Assembly: GCA_001660395.1 (NCBI GenBank)
Contig: LXWE01000003.1
Coordinates: forward strand, 186,001-250,000
Length of the DNA: 64,000 bases
Source: Alteromonadaceae bacterium XY-R5
GTDB taxonomy: Bacteria; Pseudomonadota; Gammaproteobacteria; Enterobacterales; Alteromonadaceae
Reading direction: 5' to 3'
This document shows, one piece after another, positions 25,322 through 34,328 of the stretch; position 1 is the first letter of the stretch; every line of letters starts with the position of its first letter. Below the pieces are notes generated by a model. It was not told the origin of the DNA. It ran no database searches and saw nothing but the letters and a program-made list of their open reading frames with translations. The position numbers were made by a program, and so were the translations under genes.

Positions 25322-25339
25322 CATTAACAATTGTTAATG
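25322..25339. promoter_or_regulatory. 18 bp perfect palindrome, candidate operator
   Basis: CATTAACAATTGTTAATG is self-complementary over all 18 bases. The core TTAAC-N4-GTTAA has the 5-4-5 layout of Fnr/Crp-family sites. It overlaps the stop codon of the regulator and lies about 60 bases upstream of the dehydrogenase start. Confidence 0.55.
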
Positions 25340-25884
25340 GATGAATTCTTTTTTGCGCGAATGCGACTTAACGACACAGGCGTCATGCCCAAATAGCTGG
25401 CAATATAATGATGGGGTACAAAATCAAAAATCTCCGGCTGGCTTGCCAGTAACTCTTCATAGCGTTGTTGCGGGTTGTTTTTAATCCGCGAAATAAACAG
25501 CTTTTGGTAGTGATACAAACGCTCAGCCACATATTCATTCACCCATTGCTGCAAAGCAGGGGCGGCCGTTAATAACGCCAACACTTGTGCCTTGTTCAGC
25601 ACCTTTAAACGGACATCCGTCAAGGCTTCAATATTATACAGAGCTGCCTTTTGGCTTTTCAGGCTTTGGGATGAGGTGACAATATCGCCAGCAAAATAAA
25701 ACTGAAAGGTAATGTCATCGCCGTCATTGTTAAACCAGGAACGCACTATGCCCTGTTCAATCAAAAACACCTTGTGGCACACCTCCCCTTCCAACAGCAG
25801 TGAGGTTTTCTTTTTTACCTGCAACAGCTGGCCGTTTTGCAACAGTGCCGCCAAGTTAGCCTCAAACGCCGCCATAGTGTTCAC
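25324..25884 (-). CDS. Crp/Fnr-family transcriptional regulator
   Basis: A 186-residue protein with a cyclic-nucleotide-binding-fold N domain (LLLEGEVCHKVFLIEQGIVRSW) and a C-terminal helix-turn-helix (VPHHYIASYLGMTPVSLSRIRAK). It lacks the Cys cluster of oxygen-sensing Fnr, so the signal is unknown. The length (short tail after the HTH) is like the small Crp-type regulators. It precedes the dehydrogenase and probably controls it through the 18 bp palindrome between them; that link is inference. Confidence 0.85.
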   Translation of the reverse strand: MNTMAAFEANLAALLQNGQLLQVKKKTSLLLEGEVCHKVFLIEQGIVRSWFNNDGDDITFQFYFAGDIVTSSQSLKSQKAALYNIEALTDVRLKVLNKAQVLALLTAAPALQQWVNEYVAERLYHYQKLFISRIKNNPQQRYEELLASQPEIFDFVPHHYIASYLGMTPVSLSRIRAKKNSSINNC

Positions 25885-25966
25885 TCAGTAGAAGAAGATT
25901 TTGCCAGCATGCTAGCACAGCGAGGAGCTTGGTAAACGGTGAGTCAGGAATTTCACGCAAGTAAAC

Positions 25967-26884
25967 TCACCCCAGCATCGCCTTAATATGGGTCGCGACG
26001 CTGCGGCCCAGGGCACTTAATGCATAGCCACCTTCTAAGGTGGAAATCATCTTGCCGTCGCAGTGTTTGATTGCCAGTTGTTTTAGCTCACGGGTGATCC
26101 AGTCGTAGTCGTATTCCACCAATTTAAAGTGGGCCATGTCGTCCTCAAAGTGGCCATCAAACCCGGCGGAAATTAAAATCAGCTGCGGGGCAAAGGCATC
26201 GAGCTTTTCCAGCCACTGGTCGGTTACCGCTTCCATAAAACGGTCGCCATCTGTGCCTGCTGGCAGAGGTAAATTGAGGATATGCTCGTTGCCCGGGCCA
26301 ATGTCGTAAGGGTAAAACGGATACTGAAACGACGAACAGAACAACACCCTTTCATCATCAAAAAAGATATCTTCGGTGCCGTTACCGTGGTGCACGTCAA
26401 AATCGACAATGGCGATGCGCGTCAGGCCATACTTTTCCATGGCGTAGCGCGCCGCCACAGCAATGTTATTAAAGATGCAAAAGCCCATGGCTTTGGCTTT
26501 TTCGGCGTGATGGCCCGGTGGGCGCACCGCACAAAAAGCCTGTTTGGCTTCGCCTGTCATCACCATATCCACCGCCAGCACATTGGCACCGACGGCATAC
26601 AAAGCGGCATCTAAACTGCGAGGCATCATCTGGGTATCGGGATCGAGATGGACTATGCCGTGGGCGGGGGTTTTGTTGAACACTTCATCCACATAGGCGC
26701 GATCGTGGGCCAAATATAAATGCTCTTTGCTGGCGGCTTCCGGTGTTGCTTTTAGGATGGAAAAATCCAGCCCTGAGGCAATCAGCCTGTCGTTAATGGC
26801 GTAAAGGCGATCCGGATGTTCCGGATGATCGTCGCCCACATCATGTAAACCGCAATCCGGGTGACTGATAAACACCAGGCTCAT
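25967..26884 (-). CDS. histone-deacetylase-family protein (AcuC-like)
   Basis: A 305-residue zinc deacetylase of the arginase/deacetylase fold. Conserved elements are HPEHPDRL (residues 20-27), RPPGHHAEK, DFDVHHGNGTEDIF (metal and proton-relay residues) and SAGFDGH. Bacterial members deacetylate lysines or small amides such as acetoin-related enzymes (AcuC on AcsA). It overlaps the upstream CoA-transferase/GNAT gene by ATGA, so the two products are made together: one half could acetylate, the other deacetylate, a common target. That coupling is inferred from order. Confidence 0.88.
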   Translation of the reverse strand: MSLVFISHPDCGLHDVGDDHPEHPDRLYAINDRLIASGLDFSILKATPEAASKEHLYLAHDRAYVDEVFNKTPAHGIVHLDPDTQMMPRSLDAALYAVGANVLAVDMVMTGEAKQAFCAVRPPGHHAEKAKAMGFCIFNNIAVAARYAMEKYGLTRIAIVDFDVHHGNGTEDIFFDDERVLFCSSFQYPFYPYDIGPGNEHILNLPLPAGTDGDRFMEAVTDQWLEKLDAFAPQLILISAGFDGHFEDDMAHFKLVEYDYDWITRELKQLAIKHCDGKMISTLEGGYALSALGRSVATHIKAMLG

Positions 26885-28725
26885 GCATGGCCTCCCAGCG
26901 GCAAAACTAAATTCACTTCGCCGGGTTCATCCCCCGGCTGACGACGAAAACCGTTGGCCTCGAACACCCGCAGCATATTGCGGTTATCGGCGCGCACATA
27001 AGCGCGCATGCATTCCAGCCCCCGCTCGCGGGCAATGGCGATCATCTCACGCAAAAGCTGGCTGGCCATGCCTTTGCCGTGGAATTTTTCACGGGTAACA
27101 AAGGCGACTTCGCAACTGACTTCGTCGCTGCACAGGTAGTAACGGCCCACCGCCTGAATTTCACTTTTCGAGCCCTGCTGGCGCACGATACACAGGGCCA
27201 GATCGCGGCTTTGATCGACGCTGACCAGATTACAGGATTTCTCCCGCGTCATCTGAGTGGGGTAAGCGTTGTAGCGATAAAACAAAGTTTCTTTGGTATG
27301 GGAGTAAAAGAACTCCTGCAAACGCCTTTCATCGGCAGGATTCAGGGGCCGCAAATCGAAACTCATGCCATCGACCTGCATGGTTTTCACGCCAATGGGG
27401 CCAAGCTCGGGCACATCTTTGGGGTACTGTTTCTGATAGTGCGGCACCCAGTAATGTTCGCGCACTTTGGCCAGCAAACTCGGGCGAAAATCCGGATGAG
27501 CAACCCGGATCAGCTCCAGCGCCCGCTCGCGAATACTGCGGCCTTTTAATGACGCCACGCCAAATTCTGTCACCACATAATCCACATGGCCACGGGAGGT
27601 CACCACCCCACTGCCTTCGGTGATGGTGGGCACAATCCGCGAGACGGTGCCGTTTTTGGCCGTCGAGAGCATGGCGATTATGGGTTTACCGCCGGGCGAC
27701 ATGGCCGCACCACGGATAAAATCTACCTGACCGCCAATGCCGCTGTAAAACTGATAACCGATAGAATCGGCCACCACCTGGCCGGTTAAGTCCACTTCCA
27801 GGGCGCTGTTGATGGCGACCATTTTATGATTACGGGCAATGTTCGAGGGCGTGTTGAGGTAATCGCTGGGGTAAAACTCAACGTGGGGGTTGTTATCAAC
27901 AAAATCGTACAGCTTTTTGCTGCCTAAGCAAAAACTGGCCACGGTTTTACCCGGATGAAAGGTTTTTTTGCGGTTGTTGATCACGCCTTTGGCAATCAGG
28001 TCAATGATACCATCGGTGATCAGTTCGCTGTGCACACCTAAGTCTTTATGGTGCTGTAAATAACGCAGTACCGCGTTGGGGATTTTACCCACGCCAAGTT
28101 GCAGGGTAGCGCCATCTTCCACCAGCATAGACACATACTGGCCGATACGTTCGGTGCGTTTATCCGGCTCGTATTCCGGCAGTTCAGGCAAGGGTTGTTC
28201 CTGCTGGATGCAGGCATCGATATCATCGACCCGAATAAAGGTGTGGCCGCTGGTGCGTGGCATTAATGGATTGATTTGGGCGATAACCTTTTTGGCCTTT
28301 TTGATTGCCGCCAGGTTCACATCGACCGCCACGCCAAGGGAGCAATAGCCAAACTGATCCGGCGGGCTGACCATCACCAGTGCCGCATCCAGCGGCAAAA
28401 AATCCTGCTCGAATAACGATGGCACTTCAGATAAAAAACAGGGGGTGTAATCGGCGCGGCCTTCGGCAATGGCCTGACGCACTTTATCGCCACCGATAAA
28501 CAGGGCGTTAACTTTGAACAGGTCGTTGTACTGAGGCTCTACCCAACGGGCGGGCGACAGGGTATTAATGTGCACCAGCTCGATATCATGCAGCCCCTGG
28601 GCGTTATCGATCAAATCATCAATGAGGGCATTAGGTACCGCCGCGTTCGAGCCAAGATAAATGCGGTTGCCAGATTTGAGCAGCGCCTGCCAGTCGGGCC
28701 GGTTGGGCAAGGCAGTGTTATACAT
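26881..28725 (-). CDS. acetyl-CoA hydrolase/transferase fused to GNAT acetyltransferase
   Basis: A 614-residue two-domain protein. Residues 1-420 are an acetyl-CoA hydrolase/4-hydroxybutyrate CoA-transferase type (GIGGQVDFIRGAA, VTEFGVASLKGRSIRE). Residues about 450-614 are a GNAT domain, with the acetyl-CoA loop FHGKGMASQLL and ending FEANGFRR. CoA-transferase/GNAT fusions are known in proteobacteria and are thought to link CoA metabolism and protein acetylation. Translational coupling to a deacetylase supports an acetylation-control role, by analogy with acuA/acuC; the target is unknown. Confidence 0.88.
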   Translation of the reverse strand: MYNTALPNRPDWQALLKSGNRIYLGSNAAVPNALIDDLIDNAQGLHDIELVHINTLSPARWVEPQYNDLFKVNALFIGGDKVRQAIAEGRADYTPCFLSEVPSLFEQDFLPLDAALVMVSPPDQFGYCSLGVAVDVNLAAIKKAKKVIAQINPLMPRTSGHTFIRVDDIDACIQQEQPLPELPEYEPDKRTERIGQYVSMLVEDGATLQLGVGKIPNAVLRYLQHHKDLGVHSELITDGIIDLIAKGVINNRKKTFHPGKTVASFCLGSKKLYDFVDNNPHVEFYPSDYLNTPSNIARNHKMVAINSALEVDLTGQVVADSIGYQFYSGIGGQVDFIRGAAMSPGGKPIIAMLSTAKNGTVSRIVPTITEGSGVVTSRGHVDYVVTEFGVASLKGRSIRERALELIRVAHPDFRPSLLAKVREHYWVPHYQKQYPKDVPELGPIGVKTMQVDGMSFDLRPLNPADERRLQEFFYSHTKETLFYRYNAYPTQMTREKSCNLVSVDQSRDLALCIVRQQGSKSEIQAVGRYYLCSDEVSCEVAFVTREKFHGKGMASQLLREMIAIARERGLECMRAYVRADNRNMLRVFEANGFRRQPGDEPGEVNLVLPLGGHA

Positions 28726-28825
28726 AGCCTCTCCTGTGACGTTCCATTGTGCAAATAATCACACTATGACACAGATATCCGCCCACGGCAGCAAGACCAT
28801 AGTCGGATAGACAAGGCTATTTGAT

Positions 28826-29263
28826 CTAACTCAGCTCCAACACAAAAATCTCGGCCAGTTCTTTGCGTTTACCGGTCAGCACATCGGCCAGGGTGTATTG
28901 ATTTAGCGTATCGACAAAGGCCTGAGTGGCTTTGGCTAACAGGCCTTTGAGTTTGCAGGCGGCGACAATTTTGCACGGCGGTGAACCGCAATCCACCAGT
29001 TGCATGGTGTTTTCCATTAGCAATATCAGCTCACCCAGCTTCAATTCCGCAGGTTCGCGGTTCAGATAAAAGCCGCCGCCTTTGCCTCGGCGGGTGGCGA
29101 TAACACCAGCCTTACCGAGCTGATGTACCAGCTTATTCACGTTATTGCGGGATACCTGATAGTGCTCGCTGACTTCATCAATATTCGCCATCCGCCCTTC
29201 GGGCAACATGGCCAAATAAATCAAAATTCGTAAGCCGTAATCGGTATGTCGGGTTAACTGCAC
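28826..29263 (-). CDS. nsrR: NsrR, nitric-oxide-sensing Rrf2 repressor
   Basis: A 145-residue Rrf2-family protein. The winged helix covers residues 1-70 (QVSRNNVNKLVHQLG) and Fe-S ligands Cys92, Cys97 and Cys103 (DCGSPPCKIVAAC) match the E. coli NsrR pattern of 91/96/102. The cluster reacts with NO and releases DNA. It is divergent from hmp, with two NsrR-type operators in the 184 bp gap, so it represses hmp and very likely itself. Confidence 0.93.
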   Translation of the reverse strand: MQLTRHTDYGLRILIYLAMLPEGRMANIDEVSEHYQVSRNNVNKLVHQLGKAGVIATRRGKGGGFYLNREPAELKLGELILLMENTMQLVDCGSPPCKIVAACKLKGLLAKATQAFVDTLNQYTLADVLTGKRKELAEIFVLELS

Positions 29264-29321
29264 TGAAAATTCCTGCTGAGCGGCCTGCTTATTGGCCGAA
29301 TAAGAAAATGATCTCAGATCC

Positions 29322-29350
29322 TTGACCTAATTTAAAGATACTTTTAACAT
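29322..29350 (+). promoter_or_regulatory. hmp promoter
   Basis: TTGACC (29322-29327) and TAACAT (29345-29350) are 17 bases apart. The -10 and spacer are covered by NsrR site 1, which explains repression. Confidence 0.6.
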
Positions 29351-29357
29351 GCACCTT
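29335..29357. promoter_or_regulatory. NsrR site 1 (imperfect)
   Basis: Halves AAGATACTTTT and ACATGCACCTT match the 11-1-11 NsrR consensus at 19 of 23 positions by eye. It overlaps the hmp -10. Confidence 0.6.
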
Positions 29358-29361
29358 AATT

Positions 29362-29384
29362 AAGATGCATTTAAAAAGCATCTT
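29362..29384. promoter_or_regulatory. NsrR site 2 (near-perfect)
   Basis: Halves AAGATGCATTT and AAAAGCATCTT flank a central A, one base from a perfect match to the consensus palindrome (AAGATGCATTT-N-AAATGCATCTT). Centre-to-centre spacing from site 1 is 27 bp. Confidence 0.85.
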
Positions 29385-29447
29385 TAATGCAGACATGAAA
29401 TGAAACTCGCGCTGCCAGATTAAAAACAGCCATATTAAGGACACAAG

Positions 29448-30647
29448 ATGAGTACCTTGCCTTTAGATGATCGCACCCGTGAACTGGTCAAAGCTACCGC
29501 GCCAATTTTGTTAGAACATGGCGAAACCATTACCCGTTGTTTTTACAACCGTATGCTGAGCAAGCACCCGGAATTAAAGCGTTATTTTAACCAGACTCAC
29601 CAGCAAAGCGGCGCCCAGGCCAAAGCCCTGGCTTATTCTGTGTTTTGTTATGCCAATCATATTAACGAACTGGATAAACTGGGCGGGCTGGTCGAGCAGA
29701 TCGTTACCAAGCACGTATCGCTGGATATTCTGCCCGAGCACTACCCTATCGTTGGCGAAAACCTGATCGCCGCCATCATCGAAGTATTAGGCGATGCCTT
29801 TACCCCTGAATTACAGGATGCCTGGGTGAAAGCCTACGGCTTTTTAGCGGATTTACTGATTGGCCTGGAAGAACAGGAGTACGCCAAGCATGAAGCTCAG
29901 ACGGGCGGCTGGCGTGGTCTGCGCGATTTTGATGTGGTCAAAATAGAAGATGAAAGCAGCCTGATCCGTTCTTTCTATCTGCGTCCTTCCGACGAACAGC
30001 CACTGATGCGCTTTATCCCAGGCCAGTACATCGGCATTCAAACACAGGTGAATGGCCGCGTGATCAGTCGTAACTACAGCCTGTCGGACAGCCCAAATCA
30101 GGATTACTACCGTATATCAGTGAAAAAAGAAGGCGATGGTGAGTTTTCTAACTTCCTGCATCAGCAGGTTGAAGTGGGCCATAAGCTGCAATTAACTGCC
30201 CCTACCGGCGCATTCACCCTCACAGCTGGCAACGCACCTGTCGTGTTACTGACTGCCGGTGTTGGCCTGACGCCTGCCATCAGCATGGTCAATGCCTGTG
30301 TCGAAAGCGGCCGTGAAGTGCGCTTTATTCATGCCGCGCAAAATGCCCAGGTACATGGTTTCCGTACGCATATAGATGATCTGGCAGCTAAGCACACTAA
30401 CCTGCGCCGCTGTTATGTGTATGAACAGGATGACAACGCGACATTGCCTGCGGATTATCAGGGCAGAGTTACCCAGGAGATCCTGACAGCGCAGTTGCCG
30501 GAAGGTGAGTTTGAACTATACATACTCGGCCCAACTGGCTTTATGCAGCAGATGCTGGACTACGCTAAGGCGCTGAATGTGCCAACAAACAAGGTGCATT
30601 ACGAAAGCTTCGGCCCGCTGCAGAACCTATGTCCGGTCGCGCACTAA
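29448..30647 (+). CDS. hmp: flavohaemoglobin, nitric oxide dioxygenase
   Basis: A 399-residue fusion of a globin domain (1-140: Tyr33 in CFYNRM and proximal His89 in TKHVSLDI) with FAD (RNYSLSDSP, GEFSNFLHQ) and NAD (LLTAGVGLTPAISM) reductase domains. It turns NO and oxygen into nitrate. NsrR control through sites 29335-29384 fits. Its terminator closes the unit. Full length against E. coli Hmp (396). Confidence 0.95.
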   Translation: MSTLPLDDRTRELVKATAPILLEHGETITRCFYNRMLSKHPELKRYFNQTHQQSGAQAKALAYSVFCYANHINELDKLGGLVEQIVTKHVSLDILPEHYPIVGENLIAAIIEVLGDAFTPELQDAWVKAYGFLADLLIGLEEQEYAKHEAQTGGWRGLRDFDVVKIEDESSLIRSFYLRPSDEQPLMRFIPGQYIGIQTQVNGRVISRNYSLSDSPNQDYYRISVKKEGDGEFSNFLHQQVEVGHKLQLTAPTGAFTLTAGNAPVVLLTAGVGLTPAISMVNACVESGREVRFIHAAQNAQVHGFRTHIDDLAAKHTNLRRCYVYEQDDNATLPADYQGRVTQEILTAQLPEGEFELYILGPTGFMQQMLDYAKALNVPTNKVHYESFGPLQNLCPVAH

Positions 30648-30669
30648 GCTTAATCTACTTGGTTAAACC

Positions 30670-30696
30670 AATAAGCCGGGCATGCCCGGCTTATTT
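30670..30696. terminator. bidirectional terminator between hmp and REC-EAL
   Basis: AATAAGCCGGGCATGCCCGG with its complement gives a 13 bp perfect palindromic stem flanked by A/T-rich ends. It serves the plus-strand hmp and probably the minus-strand chemotaxis operon. Confidence 0.85.
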
Positions 30697-30722
30697 ACTA
30701 TTTTCATACCAATTTACCCTGA

Positions 30723-31946
30723 TTAACTTAAGGCCGGCATGCCTGCCTGATACCAAGGCAACACACTCTCTACCGGCATTGGCGGCGAATAATAATAGCC
30801 CTGGCAAATATGGCAGCCGCTTTTATTCAGATACTGCCAGTCAGCCTTTTTCTCAATCCCTTCTGCCACCAGGGTTAGCCCAAGCTTGTTACACATAGAC
30901 AAGGTACTTTCAAAAATCACCTGCAAATGCGCCTTAGCGGCGATGCCATCGATCAAACCACGATCCACTTTAAGCTCAGTGAAGGGTAACTGAGATAACT
31001 GCTTAATCGATGAATAGCCGGTACCGTAATCATCAATAGACAGGCCGCATCCCAATAACCTAAGGCGTGCCAGCATCGACAAGGCCTTGCCCATATCCTG
31101 AATAATCGCTGTTTCAGTCACTTCAAAAATCAGCTTTTTAGGATCGTCGCCACTGGTTTGGATCAACTGGATCAACTTGCCTGAAAAGTCCTCATTGCTA
31201 AAAGATACCGCCGATAAATTGACCGAAACAGGCACATCTATGCCTTGCGCTATCCACATCATCCGTTGGCTAAGCGCAAGACGCACCACTTCATAACTAA
31301 GCTCATCGATCAGGTTATATTTCTCGCAAGCCGAAATGAAATCACCCGGAAAGACCAGCTGGTTTTCATCTAACTGTAACCTCACCAGCGCTTCAAACCC
31401 CGATAATTCCCCTGTCTGCATTTTTACTTTGGGCTGGTAATGCAACACAAACTGGCGCTGTTCAAGCGCAGATTTCAGCCGCTGAAAAGACAGGGCATAG
31501 TTTTTACGGGCACGACAATCCTGACGATACTTTTCTTTTCGCTTTACAAACTGCTGAATTAATTCCGCCACCCGTTCGGCTTTTAGGGGCTTTTGAATAC
31601 AGCCGGGCACCCACAAACCTTCGGTGGTCGCCATCAGTTCCACGGCAGAGATCAAACTCATTTCACGTCCACTGACAACGATGACCGCTGAACGCTTATC
31701 GCTGGCAGCCAGCAGGTGAATTAACTCGATCCCATCCAGATCCGGCATTTCTAAATCACAGATCAGCAGATCAAAAGGCGTTTCTCTGGCCAGGATCTTA
31801 TCCAGTGCGATACGGCCATTTTCAGCCTGCTCTACCGTGTCAACTCCCAGACATCTGCATTGATTAACCAACCATTCGCGCTGGCTGATACTGTCTTCGA
31901 CCACCAGCACCGACAGACGTTTAATTGCATCGGCCAACTCTGTCAT
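30723..31946 (-). CDS. response regulator with EAL c-di-GMP phosphodiesterase output
   Basis: A 407-residue protein. REC domain 10-130 (phosphoacceptor Asp64 in [10 protein letters not shown]; Lys119) and EAL domain 160-400. The EAL motif (GFEALVRL, Glu185), [33 protein letters not shown] and CQGYYYSPP are all present, so the phosphodiesterase should be active. It is the last gene of the chemotaxis operon and overlaps cheB by 4 bases. CheA of the same operon could phosphorylate it, tying chemotaxis signals to c-di-GMP breakdown. Confidence 0.9.
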   Translation of the reverse strand: MTELADAIKRLSVLVVEDSISQREWLVNQCRCLGVDTVEQAENGRIALDKILARETPFDLLICDLEMPDLDGIELIHLLAASDKRSAVIVVSGREMSLISAVELMATTEGLWVPGCIQKPLKAERVAELIQQFVKRKEKYRQDCRARKNYALSFQRLKSALEQRQFVLHYQPKVKMQTGELSGFEALVRLQLDENQLVFPGDFISACEKYNLIDELSYEVVRLALSQRMMWIAQGIDVPVSVNLSAVSFSNEDFSGKLIQLIQTSGDDPKKLIFEVTETAIIQDMGKALSMLARLRLLGCGLSIDDYGTGYSSIKQLSQLPFTELKVDRGLIDGIAAKAHLQVIFESTLSMCNKLGLTLVAEGIEKKADWQYLNKSGCHICQGYYYSPPMPVESVLPWYQAGMPALS

Positions 31947-33022
31947 TGGCTGCTACCCACTATGACCTGAGGCACTTTATCCAGTGGGATCACAAAATCG
32001 GCGGCTCCGGCCCGAATCGCTTCTTTGGGCATACCAAACACTATGCAACTGGCTTCATCCTGGGCATAAGTAGTCGCGCCCTGTTCACGCATTTCCAACA
32101 GGCCTTTAGCACCATCGTTGCCCATCCCGGTTAGGATAATGCCCACCGCATTTTTACCAGCGCAGCGCGCCACCGAACGAAACAACACATCAACGGAAGG
32201 ACAATGACGATTTACCGCCGGGCCGGGTTTCACATGCACAAAATAAAAGGCGCCACTGCGATCCAGCGACATATGCTTACCGCCGGGAGCCACCAGCGCC
32301 AAACCCGGTCGAACTCTGTCACCGTCTTTCGCTTCTCTGACTTCAATTTCACACAGTCCATTCAAGCGCGCGGCAAAAGCGGCGGTAAATTTTTCCGGCA
32401 TATGCTGCACAATGACAATGCCATCGACATTCACCGGTAATTGCGTCAGTACCCGCTCTAATGCCTGGGTACCGCCGGTCGATGTGCCGATAGCCATCAC
32501 TTTCGCCGTCGTTCGACTCATGGCTGACGGTGGCACAACCGGAGCAGTCACTTCGCCAACGGGATGACGCGGCGCCGCTCTGACACTCGAACGCAAATTG
32601 GCAGTATTGGAACGTGCCGCCTGGCGCACGGCCTCGACTAACTCCACTTTGCTGCTTTGCAAAAAGCCTTTTACCCCCACCTGTGGCTTGGTAAAGATAC
32701 TGACGGCACCGGCGGCTAACGCTTCCATTGTGGTTTCAGCCCCTTGCTCAGTTAACGACGAACAAATCACCACTGGCGTCGGACGTGAAGCCATGATTTT
32801 ACGCAAGAAAGTAATGCCATCCATGCGCGGCATTTCGACATCCAGAGTAATGACATCGGGCCAATTACCGCGCATTTTTTCGATGGCAAAATAAGGATCT
32901 GACGCGGTGCCTATCACCTCGATATCCGCCTGCTCGGACAGAATTGTCTGTAGCATCTGCCTTACGACAGCAGAGTCATCGACAATCAAAACACGTATTT
33001 TACCTTTAACTGGCGTTTTCAT
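31943..33022 (-). CDS. cheB: CheB protein-glutamate methylesterase/deamidase
   Basis: A 359-residue response regulator. REC domain with Asp61 ([11 protein letters not shown]); C-terminal methylesterase with Ser181 (GTSTGG), His207 (QHMPEKFT) and the TGMGNDGA loop. It removes methyl groups from receptors when phosphorylated by CheA. The start at 33022 (MKTPVKGK) is chosen because the homologous REC domain begins there and it overlaps cheD by 17 bases; the longest frame adds 27 residues inside cheD. Confidence 0.92.
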   Translation of the reverse strand: MKTPVKGKIRVLIVDDSAVVRQMLQTILSEQADIEVIGTASDPYFAIEKMRGNWPDVITLDVEMPRMDGITFLRKIMASRPTPVVICSSLTEQGAETTMEALAAGAVSIFTKPQVGVKGFLQSSKVELVEAVRQAARSNTANLRSSVRAAPRHPVGEVTAPVVPPSAMSRTTAKVMAIGTSTGGTQALERVLTQLPVNVDGIVIVQHMPEKFTAAFAARLNGLCEIEVREAKDGDRVRPGLALVAPGGKHMSLDRSGAFYFVHVKPGPAVNRHCPSVDVLFRSVARCAGKNAVGIILTGMGNDGAKGLLEMREQGATTYAQDEASCIVFGMPKEAIRAGAADFVIPLDKVPQVIVGSSQ

Positions 33023-33503
33023 CGGATAGCATTCCAGATAACGAACTGACCTTACAGTTGCCGTTTGTGGTATCAAATTCCAATCTGCGGCCACGAACGC
33101 CACCGACGTCTTTTAACCCAACGCGAAAGCCATGCTGATGTAAAAACTGTTCAGCAAATTCCATATTCACGCGCCCCACCTGATAGTGTTTATGCAGGTT
33201 CTGGCTCCCCAGACTACTCGCCCCGCCCACCAGCGAAGTATTAACCTCTTTAGGTTGAAGGCCTTGCATCGCTAACTCTCGCAAGAAAAAGGGCAAAATT
33301 AGTTCACCATAGTATCCCTGCATATCTGCACTAAATGTGAGCCCCCGAATGTTATGGGCGTTGACGTAATGACATATGGCGAAGAAGCGACTTTGCTGAT
33401 GCCACAGCACCACTGAAATGCACGAACCCAATACCGTGTAATAGCGATGGTTCAAGCCCTTCCCCTTTGCATAAGCGCCTGGGGATAAATGGATAACGTT
33501 CAT
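33006..33503 (-). CDS. cheD: CheD receptor glutamine deamidase
   Basis: A 165-residue CheD. Residues Thr23, Cys28 (VLGSCIS) and His45 (ICHYVNAH) have the same spacing as the Thermotoga maritima catalytic triad. It deamidates receptor glutamines and can bind CheC. It overlaps cheR by ATGA and is preceded by GAGGTGA. No cheC is seen nearby. Confidence 0.9.
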   Translation of the reverse strand: MNVIHLSPGAYAKGKGLNHRYYTVLGSCISVVLWHQQSRFFAICHYVNAHNIRGLTFSADMQGYYGELILPFFLRELAMQGLQPKEVNTSLVGGASSLGSQNLHKHYQVGRVNMEFAEQFLHQHGFRVGLKDVGGVRGRRLEFDTTNGNCKVSSLSGMLSDENAS

Positions 33504-34309
33504 TTCACCTCAAACTGATAGCAACCTACACTGCGCTGCGCCAATCGCGGATCGTAGCCGTAGATGCTTTCAGAGTGTCCCATTAATAGCCAACCGCCGG
33601 GTTTTAATTGTTTAAGCACCCGTTGCACGATTTTCTTCTTGTCATCCACTTCGAAGTAAATGAGTACATTACGTAAAAAGATAAGATCAAACTTAGGTGC
33701 CCAGGCGTCCTGACTCATCAGGTTCAATTGCTGAAATTCGACCTTTTTGCGTAGTTCAGGCCCAATCCGAAACCATCCTTCATCCTTGCCTTTACCTTTT
33801 TGGCAGTAACGCTTTAAAAACTCCTGTGGAACCCTGGCTGCCGCTTGCATGGGGTAAATGGCGCGAGCGCCAAATGCCAGCACTTCGCTGTTAATATCTG
33901 TGCCGATAATCTTCCATGGCGCATCCATTCCCAAGTGTTTCGCCAGCACCATCGCAATAGTATAGGCCTCCTGGCCACTGGATGCGGCGGCACTCCAGAC
34001 TTTGTATTCTTTCCCCTTTTGCCAGTCAGGAATGATCTGTTGCGCCAAAAAACTAAAATGCTTGGGTTCTCGGAAAAAATAGGTTTCGTTGGTGGTCAGC
34101 AAATTGATAGCGATTTGCTGCTCCATCTCATCCTTAGCCTCTAGCAGTATGCGGGCATAATCACTCATACTGCTCAGATCCAGCTGACGCAGCCGCTTAC
34201 TTAAACGGCCATTGATCAAATTCTTTTTACCGCTATTTAGGTGAATACCGGTGCGCTGATACAACCAGCGCTGAATAGCCGTAAATTCCGTGTCAGTCAC
34301 TTCTCCCAT
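33500..34309 (-). CDS. cheR: CheR receptor methyltransferase
   Basis: A 269-residue S-adenosylmethionine-dependent methyltransferase. N domain (RLSKRLRQLDLSSMSDY), SAM-binding VWSAAASSGQEAYTIAM, and later DLIFLRNVLIYF and LLMGHSES are typical. It methylates receptor glutamates, opposing CheB. It sits 19 bases after the receptor gene, in the same operon. Confidence 0.92.
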   Translation of the reverse strand: MGEVTDTEFTAIQRWLYQRTGIHLNSGKKNLINGRLSKRLRQLDLSSMSDYARILLEAKDEMEQQIAINLLTTNETYFFREPKHFSFLAQQIIPDWQKGKEYKVWSAAASSGQEAYTIAMVLAKHLGMDAPWKIIGTDINSEVLAFGARAIYPMQAAARVPQEFLKRYCQKGKGKDEGWFRIGPELRKKVEFQQLNLMSQDAWAPKFDLIFLRNVLIYFEVDDKKKIVQRVLKQLKPGGWLLMGHSESIYGYDPRLAQRSVGCYQFEVK

Positions 34310-34328
34310 TGCCGCCAGCTCGCCTCAG

